From: GCA-2725625 sp964574215
GTDB taxonomy: Bacteria > Pseudomonadota > Alphaproteobacteria > Rhodospirillales > UBA2165
DNA: 64,000 nucleotides
Reading direction: 5' to 3'
Assembly: GCA_964574215.1 (NCBI GenBank)
Contig: CAZNLR010000006.1
Span: 62,001 to 126,000 of the forward strand
Below the pieces are notes generated by a model that saw only the letters and a list, made by a program, of their open reading frames with translations, searched no databases and was not told the DNA's origin. A program made the translations under genes and the position numbers. Shown here in pieces: positions 52,406-62,005 of this stretch; the stretch's first letter is position 1, and each line of letters begins with the position of its first letter.

Positions 52406-55400
52406 ATGAAATGTCAGAATTGCCAGCATGACAATATGGAAGGCAATAAATTTTGCGGTCAGTGCGGAGCCAAATTACCGTTGCTTTGCCCTTCCTGCCA
52501 TTCGGAGAACCCTTCGGATAATAAATTTTGTGGACAATGTGGAGGTGATCTCTCCGGGTCCATACAGTCCGCTTCCCCAGAAACACTCGAGCAAACACCC
52601 GAGCAAACACCTCAGGAAAATGAAGCCGAACGACGCCAATTGACGGTTATGTTTTGCGATCTCGCGGATTCTACCGCCCTTTCAGAAAAACTGGATCCCG
52701 AGGATTTACGCAAAGTTATCGGCGATTATCAGAATGCCTGTGCCAAGGAGATCGAAACCTACGGCGGTTACATCGCCCGTTACATGGGTGACGGTATTCT
52801 CATCTACTTTGGCTACCCTAGCGCCCACGAAGACGATCCCGAGCGCGGCGTAAGAACAGGCCTCGCCATTATCGATTCGATTAAGGCACTCAGCTTGGTT
52901 CAGGAATTCGATATTGAATTACAGGTCAGGGTCGGCATCGCAACGGGGCTGGTGGTCGCCGGGGATATCGTTGGCGAAGGGGCGTCCGAAGAACATGCAG
53001 TGCTGGGCGTAACGCCAAACCTTGCTGCCCGTCTTCAAGGCGTTGCCGATCCAAACTGTTTGGTCATCAGTGATCGGACCCACCGGTTGACCGGCGGTTT
53101 CTTCGACTACTTGGATATCGGCCGTCACCAGTTGAAGGGCATCAAAGAACCGGAGCAAGCTTGGCAAGTGCTCGGGGAAAGTGAAATTTCAAGCCGCTTC
53201 GAAGCAACCGCTGAGGATGGTGTGTCAGCACTGGTGGGCCGGGAAGAAGAAGTCGCTTTACTTGTAAACCGGTGGTCTCGGGCTATGGCAAAAGAGGAGC
53301 AAGTGGCCATCATTTACGGTGAGGCGGGAGTTGGAAAATCCCGCATTGCCGAGGAATTCCGAGAGCGCATAAAAGGTGACGAGCCAAGCGTGATCTTGCT
53401 TTCCTGCTCACCCTTCCACGGCAATAGCGCCTTTTATCCTCTCACCAACTGTTTGCGGCGTGTACTTGGCATTTTGCCTTCGGACACTGTCGACACACAG
53501 GTTGAGAAACTCGAAAATTTTCTCAAGAACTTGGATCTAAACGAATCCGAAATCGCGCCCATGATTGCGCCCATTATACTCAACGCCGGGGAGAATCCTT
53601 ATCCGCAGCCTCTGGGTTCACCCGAAGAAAGAAAAACCAAAATTTTTGAAGCGCTTTTTGAAATGATGAATGCGCAATCTGAACGAACACCTGTTCTCAT
53701 GATTGCGGAAGACGCTCACTGGATCGATCCGTCCACGGAAGAATTTCTCGGATTGCTCATCGATCAGCTACGCCAGTGTCGACTTTTTCTTCTCGTGGCG
53801 GCACGTCCGGAATTCGAACCCGGTTGGTACGCCCATCCACACGTGACCACCCTAAATCTGAATAAGATGAGCCGCACGGACAGTATGCTTCTGATCGAGA
53901 AAGTCGCAGGAGGCAAATTACTACCAGATGAAATTCAACAACAGATTATCGATAAAACCGACGGCATACCGTTGTTCGTGGAGGAACTTACCAAAACCGT
54001 CCTTGAGTCCGAACTTTTGGCAGAAGAAAAAGATCGCTATGTCCTTACCGGCTCCCTGACCGCTTTGGCCATTCCGGAATCGCTTCAGGATTCGTTGATG
54101 GCACGGTTGGACCGCTTGGCACCGGTCAAGGAAGTCGCGCAACTCGCCTCTGTGATCGGCAGATCGTTTAGCGAACGTCTATTGAGTTCGGTTTCTAATC
54201 TCGATTCAGCCGTTTTGAAAACTGCGCTCAATGAACTGGTAGGCGCCGAATTGATTATGCAAAGCGGCATGGCGCCAAATGTCAGTTTCGAATTCAAACA
54301 CGCTCTCGTTCAGGATGCAGCCTATGAATCTCTCCTGAAAACCACTCGCCAGCGTTTTCACAAGTCAGTTGCCGAATCCCTGGAAAAGAATTTTCCCGAT
54401 GAAACGGAAACGGAGCCGGAAGTTGTCGCTCATCATTACAGTGAAGCGTCCCTCGCCGAACATGCCGTTCCCTATTGGCGCAAGGCCGGCAAAATGGCGA
54501 CCCAAAGATGGGCAAACGCCGAGGCCATTGGACATCTTCTCGAAGGTCTGGATGTGTTGGAACAGTGGGAGGAATCTGAAGGCCGCGCCAATGAAGAATT
54601 GCCGTTGCTGGCTGAACTGATCGCCAGCCTTAGAATCCTAGACCGCTACGACGAGGCATTAAACTATCTGGACCGGGCCCAAGCAATTGCCGAAAAATTT
54701 GATAACCCGGAAGCTATGGCCCTTATACATTACCAACGCGGCAATATTTTCTTTCCCCTGGGTAATATTGACGGCTGCTTGGAACAACATGAACTTTCCC
54801 GGCAAAATGCCCAACGCGCGAATTCACCGGAAAAAGAAGCCCAGGCCCTGAGCGGCCTTGGTGACGCCTACTATATGCGGGGGCGGATGAAGACGGCCTT
54901 TGGTCATTTTTCCGAATGCGTCAGTCTGAGCGAACAGCACGGCCTTTTATCCATCGAGGCCGCCAACCTTCCCATGCGCGGCCACACGCAACTTTATCTC
55001 AACCGACTGGAGGAAGGACTGAAAGATTCCCTGGACGCGGCCGAGATGGCTAATAAGGCTGGAAACCTAAGGGCAGAACTGATCGCCCGGGGCAGTTGCG
55101 CTGGAAAATTTCTCTACGACATGGGCCAAAACGATGCTGCTAAGGAGCAGTTGGAGTTGGCTCTGAGTATCGCCAAAAAAATTGGCGCACGGCGTTTCGA
55201 ACCGGTCAATCAAGACGTACTGTCAAAAATCCTGGCTTTGGAAGGCAACCGAGGTCAGGCGATGGATATGATAGAGGAAGCCTTAGAGACGAGCCGGGAT
55301 ACCGGTATTAAGTTTGCCGGCCCGATGACCTTGGGCGCTCTGGCGGTTGTCACTGACGATCCTAAATCCAGAGAACAGGCACTTGCAGAGGCAGATGAAA

Positions 55401-55705
55401 TTCTGAAGCAGCAATGTGTCAGTCACAATTACTTATGGTTTTACCGTGACGCCATCGATGCTTGTCTCAATGCCGGTGACTGGGCTGGCGTCATTAAATA
55501 TGCGCAGGCGGCCGAGGACTATACCGAAGAAGAGCGGCTGCCCTGGATGGACCTGCTCATCCGCCGGGGCCGAGCTCTGGCCAAGTGGGGACAAAACGGC
55601 CACGACGCGGAAGTCGCCAACGAGCTTGAAGAGATTCGGCAAACCGCGACCAGCGTTCAATTCAACGCCATTGTACCGATGATTAACGTCGCGTTGGAGA
55701 ACTAA
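52406..55705 (+). CDS. Zinc-ribbon / class III adenylate-guanylate cyclase / AAA-type ATPase / TPR protein
   Basis: The 1099-residue protein starts with two zinc ribbons (CQNCQHDN...FCGQCG and CPSCHSEN...FCGQCG, residues 3-50). A class III cyclase domain spans about 75-255, with metal aspartates in MFCDLADST and YMGDGILIYFG. An STAND/AAA_16 ATPase follows, with Walker A GEAGVGKS (about 305). TPR-like repeats run from about 690 to the end. Such proteins make cyclic nucleotide in response to signals read by the ATPase-TPR part. The upstream CULT gene lies one base away. The stop overlaps that of prpE in CTAA. The cyclase keeps both metal aspartates, so it is probably active. Confidence 0.85.
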   Translation: MKCQNCQHDNMEGNKFCGQCGAKLPLLCPSCHSENPSDNKFCGQCGGDLSGSIQSASPETLEQTPEQTPQENEAERRQLTVMFCDLADSTALSEKLDPEDLRKVIGDYQNACAKEIETYGGYIARYMGDGILIYFGYPSAHEDDPERGVRTGLAIIDSIKALSLVQEFDIELQVRVGIATGLVVAGDIVGEGASEEHAVLGVTPNLAARLQGVADPNCLVISDRTHRLTGGFFDYLDIGRHQLKGIKEPEQAWQVLGESEISSRFEATAEDGVSALVGREEEVALLVNRWSRAMAKEEQVAIIYGEAGVGKSRIAEEFRERIKGDEPSVILLSCSPFHGNSAFYPLTNCLRRVLGILPSDTVDTQVEKLENFLKNLDLNESEIAPMIAPIILNAGENPYPQPLGSPEERKTKIFEALFEMMNAQSERTPVLMIAEDAHWIDPSTEEFLGLLIDQLRQCRLFLLVAARPEFEPGWYAHPHVTTLNLNKMSRTDSMLLIEKVAGGKLLPDEIQQQIIDKTDGIPLFVEELTKTVLESELLAEEKDRYVLTGSLTALAIPESLQDSLMARLDRLAPVKEVAQLASVIGRSFSERLLSSVSNLDSAVLKTALNELVGAELIMQSGMAPNVSFEFKHALVQDAAYESLLKTTRQRFHKSVAESLEKNFPDETETEPEVVAHHYSEASLAEHAVPYWRKAGKMATQRWANAEAIGHLLEGLDVLEQWEESEGRANEELPLLAELIASLRILDRYDEALNYLDRAQAIAEKFDNPEAMALIHYQRGNIFFPLGNIDGCLEQHELSRQNAQRANSPEKEAQALSGLGDAYYMRGRMKTAFGHFSECVSLSEQHGLLSIEAANLPMRGHTQLYLNRLEEGLKDSLDAAEMANKAGNLRAELIARGSCAGKFLYDMGQNDAAKEQLELALSIAKKIGARRFEPVNQDVLSKILALEGNRGQAMDMIEEALETSRDTGIKFAGPMTLGALAVVTDDPKSREQALAEADEILKQQCVSHNYLWFYRDAIDACLNAGDWAGVIKYAQAAEDYTEEERLPWMDLLIRRGRALAKWGQNGHDAEVANELEEIRQTATSVQFNAIVPMINVALEN

Positions 55706-57621
55706 CCCCGTTTACCGGCAAGCCCCAACCCCTCAAGGGCGACTTCTATTTCATCTAAAATTACAGGATCGTCAATGGTCGCCGGCATGCGGTATTCATT
55801 GTTATCGGCAATACTCTGCATGGTGCCGCGAAGAATCTTTCCCGACCTCGTTTTGGGCAGCCGTTCAATGATGGCGGCCTGTTTGAAAGCAGCCACTGGG
55901 CCGATCTGATCCCGCACCATTTGAACCACTTCACCGACAATGTCATCCGAAGCACGGTCGACACCCGCTTTCAACACAAGAAATCCGACCGGCAACTGGC
56001 CCTTGAGTTGATCCTCGACGCCGATCACTGCGCATTCGGCAACATCCGGATGGTTGGCCAAAACTTCTTCCATACCGCCGGTGGATAGGCGATGTCCGGC
56101 TACATTGATTATATCGTCGGTCCGCGCCATAACGAAGACGTAGCCGTCCTCGTCGATAAATCCCGCATCGGCGGTCTTGTAAAAGCCGGGGTATTCTTCA
56201 AGATAGCTTTCGACATACCGGTCGTCGGCTTGCCAAAGAGTCGGCAATGATCCCGGCGGCAAGGGCAGTCTGCACGAAAGCGCACCAATCTCTCCCGCCT
56301 TAACCTGGTTATTGGCATCATCAAGCACCTGAAGGTCCCAACCCGGCGCCGGTTTCGTGGGCGATCCTGCTTTAATGGGAAAAGCGTCCAGTCCCATGCA
56401 GTTGGCCGCGATCGACCAGCCGGTTTCCGTTTGCCACCAATGATCGATCACCGGCACGCCGATTTTATCCTCTGCCCAATGCAGCGTATCGGGATCAGTG
56501 CGCTCGCCCGCTAAAAATAGATATTCGAATTTGCTCAGGTCATATTCTTTGAGGAACAGACCTTCAGGATCTTCCTTTTTTATCGCCCTGAAGGCGGTCG
56601 GGGCGGTAAACATTACTTTGACACCATGTTCCGAAATGACCCGCCAGAAAGCACCGGCGTCGGGCGTACCGACGGGTTTGCCTTCATAAAAAACGGTCGT
56701 GCAACCACTCAGTAGCGGTGCATACACCATATAGGAATGGCCAACCACCCAACCGACGTCAGAGGCGGCCCAATAAACATCTCCGACATCGACATTATAA
56801 ATTGTCTTCATCGTCCAGTTGAGGGCGACGGCATGACCGCCATTGTCCCTCACCACCCCCTTGGGAACGCCGGTGGTCCCCGACGTATAAAGAATGTAAA
56901 GCGGATCCGTTGCCGCGACGGTCACGCAGTCATGGGGTTCCGCCGTCGCCATGGCGTCGTCCCAGTCGACATCGCGGCCGTCCGTTAGTTCTGCTTTTTC
57001 CTGTTCCCTTTGCAGCACGATAACAGAGTCCGGTTTTTCCGAAGCAAGATCGATAGCGTCGTTCAACAGGGGCATATAAGGAATGATCCGTCCGACTTCG
57101 ATACCACAGGATGCCGTTACGATTGCCTTGGGTTTTGCATCATCGATGCGGACAGCCAATTCGTTGGAAGCGAACCCGCCAAACACCACAGAGTGAACGG
57201 CCCCCAACCGCGCGCAAGCCAGCATGGCGATAGCAGCTTCCGGCACCATGGGCATATAAACGATAACCCGGTCTCCTTTGGCGACGCCGTTCGCCGCCAA
57301 AACGCCGGCAAATTTAGCGACTTCATCCCTGAGTTCACGATAGGTGTATTTTTTTACCGTGCCTCCGGTGACCGGGCTGTCGTAAATCAGCGCCGGTTGA
57401 TCGGCACGTCCATCTTCGACGTGCCTGTCCAGAGCGTTGTAGCAAGTGTTCATTTCACCGCCCATGAACCAGCGGTAAAAAGGCGGATTGGAATCGTCTA
57501 GAACTTTATCCCACTTTTTTTCCCAGTGAATTCCTTCGGCGATTTCACCCCAGAACCCCTCCGGATCGTTGATTGATCTGGCGTAAACATCTGCATAGGT
57601 CTGATTGCCGTCTGCACTCAT
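55702..57621 (-). CDS. prpE: Propionate/acetate-CoA ligase (PrpE/Acs family)
   Basis: The 639-residue AMP-forming ligase activates a short acid, most likely propionate. It has the ACS N-terminal region (YARSINDPEGFWGEIAEGIHW), the P-loop ILYTSGTTGVPKGVV (about 245-260), WWQTETGW (about 395) and the acetylatable catalytic lysine in TRSGKILRGTM. The sequence is closer to PrpE than to Acs, judged by the N-terminal region and NTCYNALDRHV. Propionyl-CoA made here could feed methylmalonyl-CoA metabolism. Confidence 0.83.
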   Translation of the reverse strand: MSADGNQTYADVYARSINDPEGFWGEIAEGIHWEKKWDKVLDDSNPPFYRWFMGGEMNTCYNALDRHVEDGRADQPALIYDSPVTGGTVKKYTYRELRDEVAKFAGVLAANGVAKGDRVIVYMPMVPEAAIAMLACARLGAVHSVVFGGFASNELAVRIDDAKPKAIVTASCGIEVGRIIPYMPLLNDAIDLASEKPDSVIVLQREQEKAELTDGRDVDWDDAMATAEPHDCVTVAATDPLYILYTSGTTGVPKGVVRDNGGHAVALNWTMKTIYNVDVGDVYWAASDVGWVVGHSYMVYAPLLSGCTTVFYEGKPVGTPDAGAFWRVISEHGVKVMFTAPTAFRAIKKEDPEGLFLKEYDLSKFEYLFLAGERTDPDTLHWAEDKIGVPVIDHWWQTETGWSIAANCMGLDAFPIKAGSPTKPAPGWDLQVLDDANNQVKAGEIGALSCRLPLPPGSLPTLWQADDRYVESYLEEYPGFYKTADAGFIDEDGYVFVMARTDDIINVAGHRLSTGGMEEVLANHPDVAECAVIGVEDQLKGQLPVGFLVLKAGVDRASDDIVGEVVQMVRDQIGPVAAFKQAAIIERLPKTRSGKILRGTMQSIADNNEYRMPATIDDPVILDEIEVALEGLGLAGKRG

Positions 57622-57732
57622 TGTGAACCCCCTGTAGGATTTTTATTATAGAATTTCCACAGCTTAGTTTTAGCCTTACTTGAATTATTGCACCAGCCCG
57701 GATGTTCTTCCAACAAACAAATTGAATAAAAT

Positions 57733-59742
57733 TCAGTCGACGATACGTTGGGATGGAAACTCGACCGTCACCACGGTGCCTTCGCCCGGTTTACTTTTGA
57801 TGGTCAGTGTACCGCCATGGGCCACGACCAAACCGTTGGTAAGAGGCAGACCGAGACCCGAACCTTCGTAGTTTCGAGCCAGATCGCTCTCTACCTGACC
57901 GAATTTTGTCAGGGCCAGTTCGATATCGTCCTCATCCATACCGATGCCATGATCGACGACTTCGAAAATCAAACTCCCCTTTTCCGTACGATTTACCGCT
58001 AAAGAGACTTCGTCACCATCCGATGAAAACTTAATGGCGTTTGACAGCAAGTTGACCAGAATTTGTTTCATACGACGAAGATCCAAAGAAACATCCGACA
58101 GCGATATATCAAAGGAACTGTTCAAAATAATCCCAGCACTATCTGCACGCGGTTTCACCATTCTCAACGTCGCGTCGATAAGGCCTTCAATATCGGCCAC
58201 TTCCTCATTTAAATTCAGGTTGCCGGATTCAATTGCCGACACATCTAAAATATCGTTGATCAGATCATGCAGATGTTCGCCCGAACTAACGATATTTTCT
58301 AGATATTCCATGTATTTTGGGACCTCGACCGGACCGAAAATCTGTTGCTGCATGCTTTCGGCGAAGCCCAAAATCGCGGTAAGGGGCGAGCGTAATTCGT
58401 GACTCATATTGGCCAGGAATTCAGTCTTGGACCGGTTGGCCAATTCGGCGATTTCTTTGGCCCGCCTCAGTTCGTCCTCCGATTCGATTCGTTCGGTAAT
58501 GTCATTCATAAATACGGCGACATGAGTGACGCGCTGTTCCTCGTCGATCACAGGATAGGAATTGACCTCTACATACTGGTTGCCGATTTGATCGATGGAT
58601 TGTTTCGGCTTTCCCGATTTGATGATTTCCGCCAAGCGGGCGCGGCGTTCTTCAATCAGTTCTTGCGGAATCTTGTTGGATTTTATCATTAGTTCGTAGG
58701 CATTGGCGCCTATGCCCTGGCCCCGCTCTACCGAAAACCATTTGAATACGGCATCATTCGCTTCGAGAATTCTACCGGTCGGATCGATTAGAACGGCGGC
58801 ATAATCGGAGGCGTTTAATAAAGCACGGGTGACTTTTTCGCTGATACGAAGGGCTTGCTCGACGGCCCGCCGATCGTCAACCTCCTGCTGCAACTCACTG
58901 GTCCTTTCCTCGACCATTGCCTCGAGATGATCGGTCGCCTCTTTCAGCGTTTTTTCCGTTTCGACCCGGGCGCTGATATCCCGGGCAATAACCAGTATAG
59001 CCTGCTCTCCCTTGTAATTTATTCTGGTGCCCTGCGCCTCTACATCAATCCGGCTGCCATCAAACTGGATATACACTTGAGGGACGCGGCCGGCTGAAAT
59101 ACCGGTATCAAATATGCCCTGTATTCTTTTTTTGACGTGATCCTTGAATCCCGGTGGAACGTGACCTAAAGCATCCCGTCCAATAATGTCATCGACGGAC
59201 CGGGCGCCGAAAATTTCGATTGCCGCCTCATTGGCATAGAGTATTTTTTTGCCGTCATGGATATAGACGGCATCGGGACTGAACTCGATCAGTGTGCGGT
59301 ACTTTTCCTCACTATCCGACAGCTGATGTTCACGTTCTCTTTGGAGCGTAATATTTTTTTGAAAGGCGACAACGCTGCCGTCACTTAGTTTTTTTTGAGA
59401 AATCTGATACCACTGATCACCAAGCCGGAACTCGTAATCGCTTGCTGCTTGTTTGATCAGCTCAATACGTTCGGCGACCCATTCTGCTTCGCGGCCCACC
59501 GCATCTGCCTGTTGGCCCGTTTTTGCCCGCGCCCACACTAAATCCTCGTAGTCCAATCCGGGTTTTAGGAGATGTGCCAAATCTGGGCGGAGATCGAGAT
59601 ACTTCTGATTGAAGGTGACAAGTTTTAAATCCTTGTCCCACATAGCAAAACTATCGGGAATGTTTTCCAGCACTTCCAAAATACGGTCATTGTCGGCTTT
59701 GGAAAAATCCGATTTAGCCGTCTCATTCGATTTCTTATTCAT
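57733..59742 (-). CDS. Triple-PAS soluble sensor histidine kinase
   Basis: The 669-residue kinase has no membrane segment. Three PAS domains are visible: about 20-135 (PAS_7-like), 145-260 (SPDAVYIHDGKKILYAN) and 300-420 (YAAVLIDPTGRILEAND). A short coiled coil follows the second. The HisKA H448 is in ANMSHELRSP and the ATPase domain has N, G1 (DHGIGMDEDD) and G2 (GSGLGLPL) boxes. Its start overlaps the end of the CoxE-like gene by four bases, so it belongs to the cox-type operon and may sense gas or redox state through a PAS ligand. No response regulator is adjacent. Confidence 0.88.
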   Translation of the reverse strand: MNKKSNETAKSDFSKADNDRILEVLENIPDSFAMWDKDLKLVTFNQKYLDLRPDLAHLLKPGLDYEDLVWARAKTGQQADAVGREAEWVAERIELIKQAASDYEFRLGDQWYQISQKKLSDGSVVAFQKNITLQREREHQLSDSEEKYRTLIEFSPDAVYIHDGKKILYANEAAIEIFGARSVDDIIGRDALGHVPPGFKDHVKKRIQGIFDTGISAGRVPQVYIQFDGSRIDVEAQGTRINYKGEQAILVIARDISARVETEKTLKEATDHLEAMVEERTSELQQEVDDRRAVEQALRISEKVTRALLNASDYAAVLIDPTGRILEANDAVFKWFSVERGQGIGANAYELMIKSNKIPQELIEERRARLAEIIKSGKPKQSIDQIGNQYVEVNSYPVIDEEQRVTHVAVFMNDITERIESEDELRRAKEIAELANRSKTEFLANMSHELRSPLTAILGFAESMQQQIFGPVEVPKYMEYLENIVSSGEHLHDLINDILDVSAIESGNLNLNEEVADIEGLIDATLRMVKPRADSAGIILNSSFDISLSDVSLDLRRMKQILVNLLSNAIKFSSDGDEVSLAVNRTEKGSLIFEVVDHGIGMDEDDIELALTKFGQVESDLARNYEGSGLGLPLTNGLVVAHGGTLTIKSKPGEGTVVTVEFPSQRIVD

Positions 59743-60968
59743 GCCGCAACCGATAATTTTCTGGCTGACCGTTCAGGGTGATCCAAATTTTCACTCAGCA
59801 ACTCCGTTAGATCGCGCAGACTATCCAGATTGTGCACGGTCTTGAATTTGTCCACATGAGGAAGCATGGCGCGAATGCCGACGGATTTGGGCTCAAAACC
59901 GTCATAACGCAATAAGGGATTCAACCAAATCAAGTTGCGGCAGGATTTATGCAGCCGTTCCATTTCCTCGGCCAGCCCGTGCCCTTCCTCGCGGTCGAGA
60001 CCATCGGAAATCAACAGCACAACGGCGCCCTGGCTCAATACCCGGCGCGACCAATTGCGGTTGAAATCATGCAGGCAGTGGCCGATCCGGGTACCGCCCG
60101 ACCAATCCTCAACCGCCTCACCCACCTTCGCCAAGGAGGCATCGACGTCTTTGTGCCTCAAGTGGCGGGTTATATTTGTCAACCGGGTGCCGAACAGAAA
60201 GGTGTGCACCCGGTCCCGGTCATTGGTGATGGCGTGCATGAAGTGGAGGAACATGCGGGAGTACCGCTCCATGGAGCCGGAAATGTCGCAGATGACAACC
60301 AAGGGCGGATGGCGGTAGCGGCGCTTACGCTTTACCAAAGGAATGATATCCCCACCCGACCGCAAAGCAGCTCTGAGCGTCCGGCGCATATCGACCCGAT
60401 TCCCGGTTGAAGACGGGCGGTAACGCCGCGTCGGAACATCCATGATGGGTAAGCGCAAGCGTTGAATGGCAACGACGGCCTGCTTTATCTCCTCCGACGA
60501 CATTTTTTCGAAGTCCTTTTGGCTGAGAACTTCGTTGGCGCTCCAGGTAAGGGTAGCATCAAACTCTATTTCTTCCTCGTCTCTTTCTTGCTCGGCATCG
60601 CCTTCCCCCGGCGATAATGCTTCTGCGACCCGGCGGGAAAGTTCTTCCGAATCCGGACCGGCCTCGCCGCTCGATATATCTGGCAGCACCATCTGCATCA
60701 TGCGTTCCAGAATATCCGGATTTCGCCAGAAAATGTGAAAGGCCTGATCGAACACCTCCCGCTGGGTGCGGTGTTTGACAAATACCGAATGCATGGCCCA
60801 ATAAAAGTCCTGGCGGTTGGCCAGGCCGACGGTGGCGACAGCCCTCAGCGCATCCAAAACCTGTCCCGGTCCTACCGGCAATCCGGCGCGGCGCAGAACC
60901 CGGCCAAAATGCATGATATTTTCGCTTAACCGTCCCCCGACCGCGTCAATTGCCTTGGTGCTCGACAT
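59739..60968 (-). CDS. CoxE-like VWA-domain protein
   Basis: The 409-residue protein has a C-terminal von Willebrand A domain with a MIDAS motif CDISGSMERYS (about 230). It is a CoxE-family partner of MoxR-like ATPases. Together with CoxD it helps mature the molybdenum-copper or molybdenum cofactor site of CO dehydrogenase-type enzymes. It starts 5 bp after the ATPase gene. Confidence 0.88.
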   Translation of the reverse strand: MSSTKAIDAVGGRLSENIMHFGRVLRRAGLPVGPGQVLDALRAVATVGLANRQDFYWAMHSVFVKHRTQREVFDQAFHIFWRNPDILERMMQMVLPDISSGEAGPDSEELSRRVAEALSPGEGDAEQERDEEEIEFDATLTWSANEVLSQKDFEKMSSEEIKQAVVAIQRLRLPIMDVPTRRYRPSSTGNRVDMRRTLRAALRSGGDIIPLVKRKRRYRHPPLVVICDISGSMERYSRMFLHFMHAITNDRDRVHTFLFGTRLTNITRHLRHKDVDASLAKVGEAVEDWSGGTRIGHCLHDFNRNWSRRVLSQGAVVLLISDGLDREEGHGLAEEMERLHKSCRNLIWLNPLLRYDGFEPKSVGIRAMLPHVDKFKTVHNLDSLRDLTELLSENLDHPERSARKLSVAA

Positions 60969-60973
60969 TGGAA

Positions 60974-61891
60974 TCAGTTCCCGGCTGTTGCCAATTCCAT
61001 TTTTACTTCGTTGAGAATGCGATTGGCCTCGCTGCCTTCAATCTTTGCAATATCATCCTGGTACTTCAGCAAAGTGCCCAGGGTGTCGTTGATGGTGGTG
61101 GGGTCCAGAGACAAACAATCCAATTGGGTCAGCGCGTGCGCCCAATCGATGGTTTCGGCAACCCCCGGCACCTTGAACAAATCCTCATTGCGCAATTGCT
61201 GAACGAACAAGACCACTTCGGCGGACAGATTCGCTGCCGCTTCCGGCGCTTTGACCGCCAGGATTTCCTGTTCCCTTTCGGCGCTGGGATAGTCGACCCA
61301 ATGGTAGAAACACCGTCGTTTCAGGGCATCATGGATTTCCCGCGTCCGGTTGGAGGTAATAATTACCAGTGGTGGCTGATCGGCCGTAATGGTGCCGAGT
61401 TCCGGTATGGTTACCTGATAGTCCGACAGAATTTCCAGAAGATAAGCCTCAAACGGCTCATCGGTGCGGTCTAGCTCGTCGATCAGCAAAACCGGCGCAC
61501 CGGCGTCGTCAGGTTCAAGCGCCTGCAATAACGGCCGCTTGATCAGAAAATTATCATTGAATATATCTGCTTCCAGTTTACTCCGATCCTGCTCTCCGGT
61601 TGCTTCCGCCAGCCGGATTTCCACCATCTGCCGTGAATAGTTCCATTCGTAAACCGCTGTCGTGACGTCAAGCCCCTCGTAACATTGCAGCCGCAGAAGA
61701 CGACGGCCCAGAGTTTCCGAAAGCACTTTGGCGATTTCCGTTTTGCCGACACCCGCTTCGCCTTCCAGGAACAACGGCCGATTGAGGCTGAGGGAAAGAT
61801 AGAGGGCCGTCGCCAGGCTCCGATTGGCGAGGTAGTCGCCTTGGCGCAGCAGCGTCAATGTATCATCAACAGAATCGGGCAATTCAGCCAT
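60974..61891 (-). CDS. MoxR/CoxD-like AAA ATPase
   Basis: From ATG 61891 the protein has 305 residues; a TTG five codons earlier is possible. Walker A is EGEAGVGKTEIAK (about 45) and Walker B LLIDELDRTDEP (about 120). ITSNRTREIHDALKRRC contains sensor and arginine-finger residues. MoxR ATPases act as chaperones with VWA proteins. Its position after the FAD subunit and before coxE fits coxD, which is needed to assemble the active site of CO dehydrogenase. Confidence 0.88.
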   Translation of the reverse strand: MAELPDSVDDTLTLLRQGDYLANRSLATALYLSLSLNRPLFLEGEAGVGKTEIAKVLSETLGRRLLRLQCYEGLDVTTAVYEWNYSRQMVEIRLAEATGEQDRSKLEADIFNDNFLIKRPLLQALEPDDAGAPVLLIDELDRTDEPFEAYLLEILSDYQVTIPELGTITADQPPLVIITSNRTREIHDALKRRCFYHWVDYPSAEREQEILAVKAPEAAANLSAEVVLFVQQLRNEDLFKVPGVAETIDWAHALTQLDCLSLDPTTINDTLGTLLKYQDDIAKIEGSEANRILNEVKMELATAGN

Positions 61892-61937
61892 CAAGAGAAC
61901 TTTCAACTTATTGTTATGAATTTATCCGAGCATAGAA

Positions 61938-61983
61938 AACGCCGCCCCTTCTGTCCATAATCGCGGTCAAGCGGGGCGGCGTT
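61938..61983 (-). terminator. Hairpin between the FAD-subunit and CoxD-like genes
   Basis: Two perfect 11-bp arms (AACGCCGCCCC and GGGGCGGCGTT) enclose a 24-base loop. Read on the minus strand the second arm is followed by TTTCT. It may partly terminate transcription after the catalytic subunits, lowering expression of the maturation and kinase genes. Confidence 0.55.
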
Positions 61984-62005
61984 ATCAATAGTTAGTTAGG
62001 GTCAC

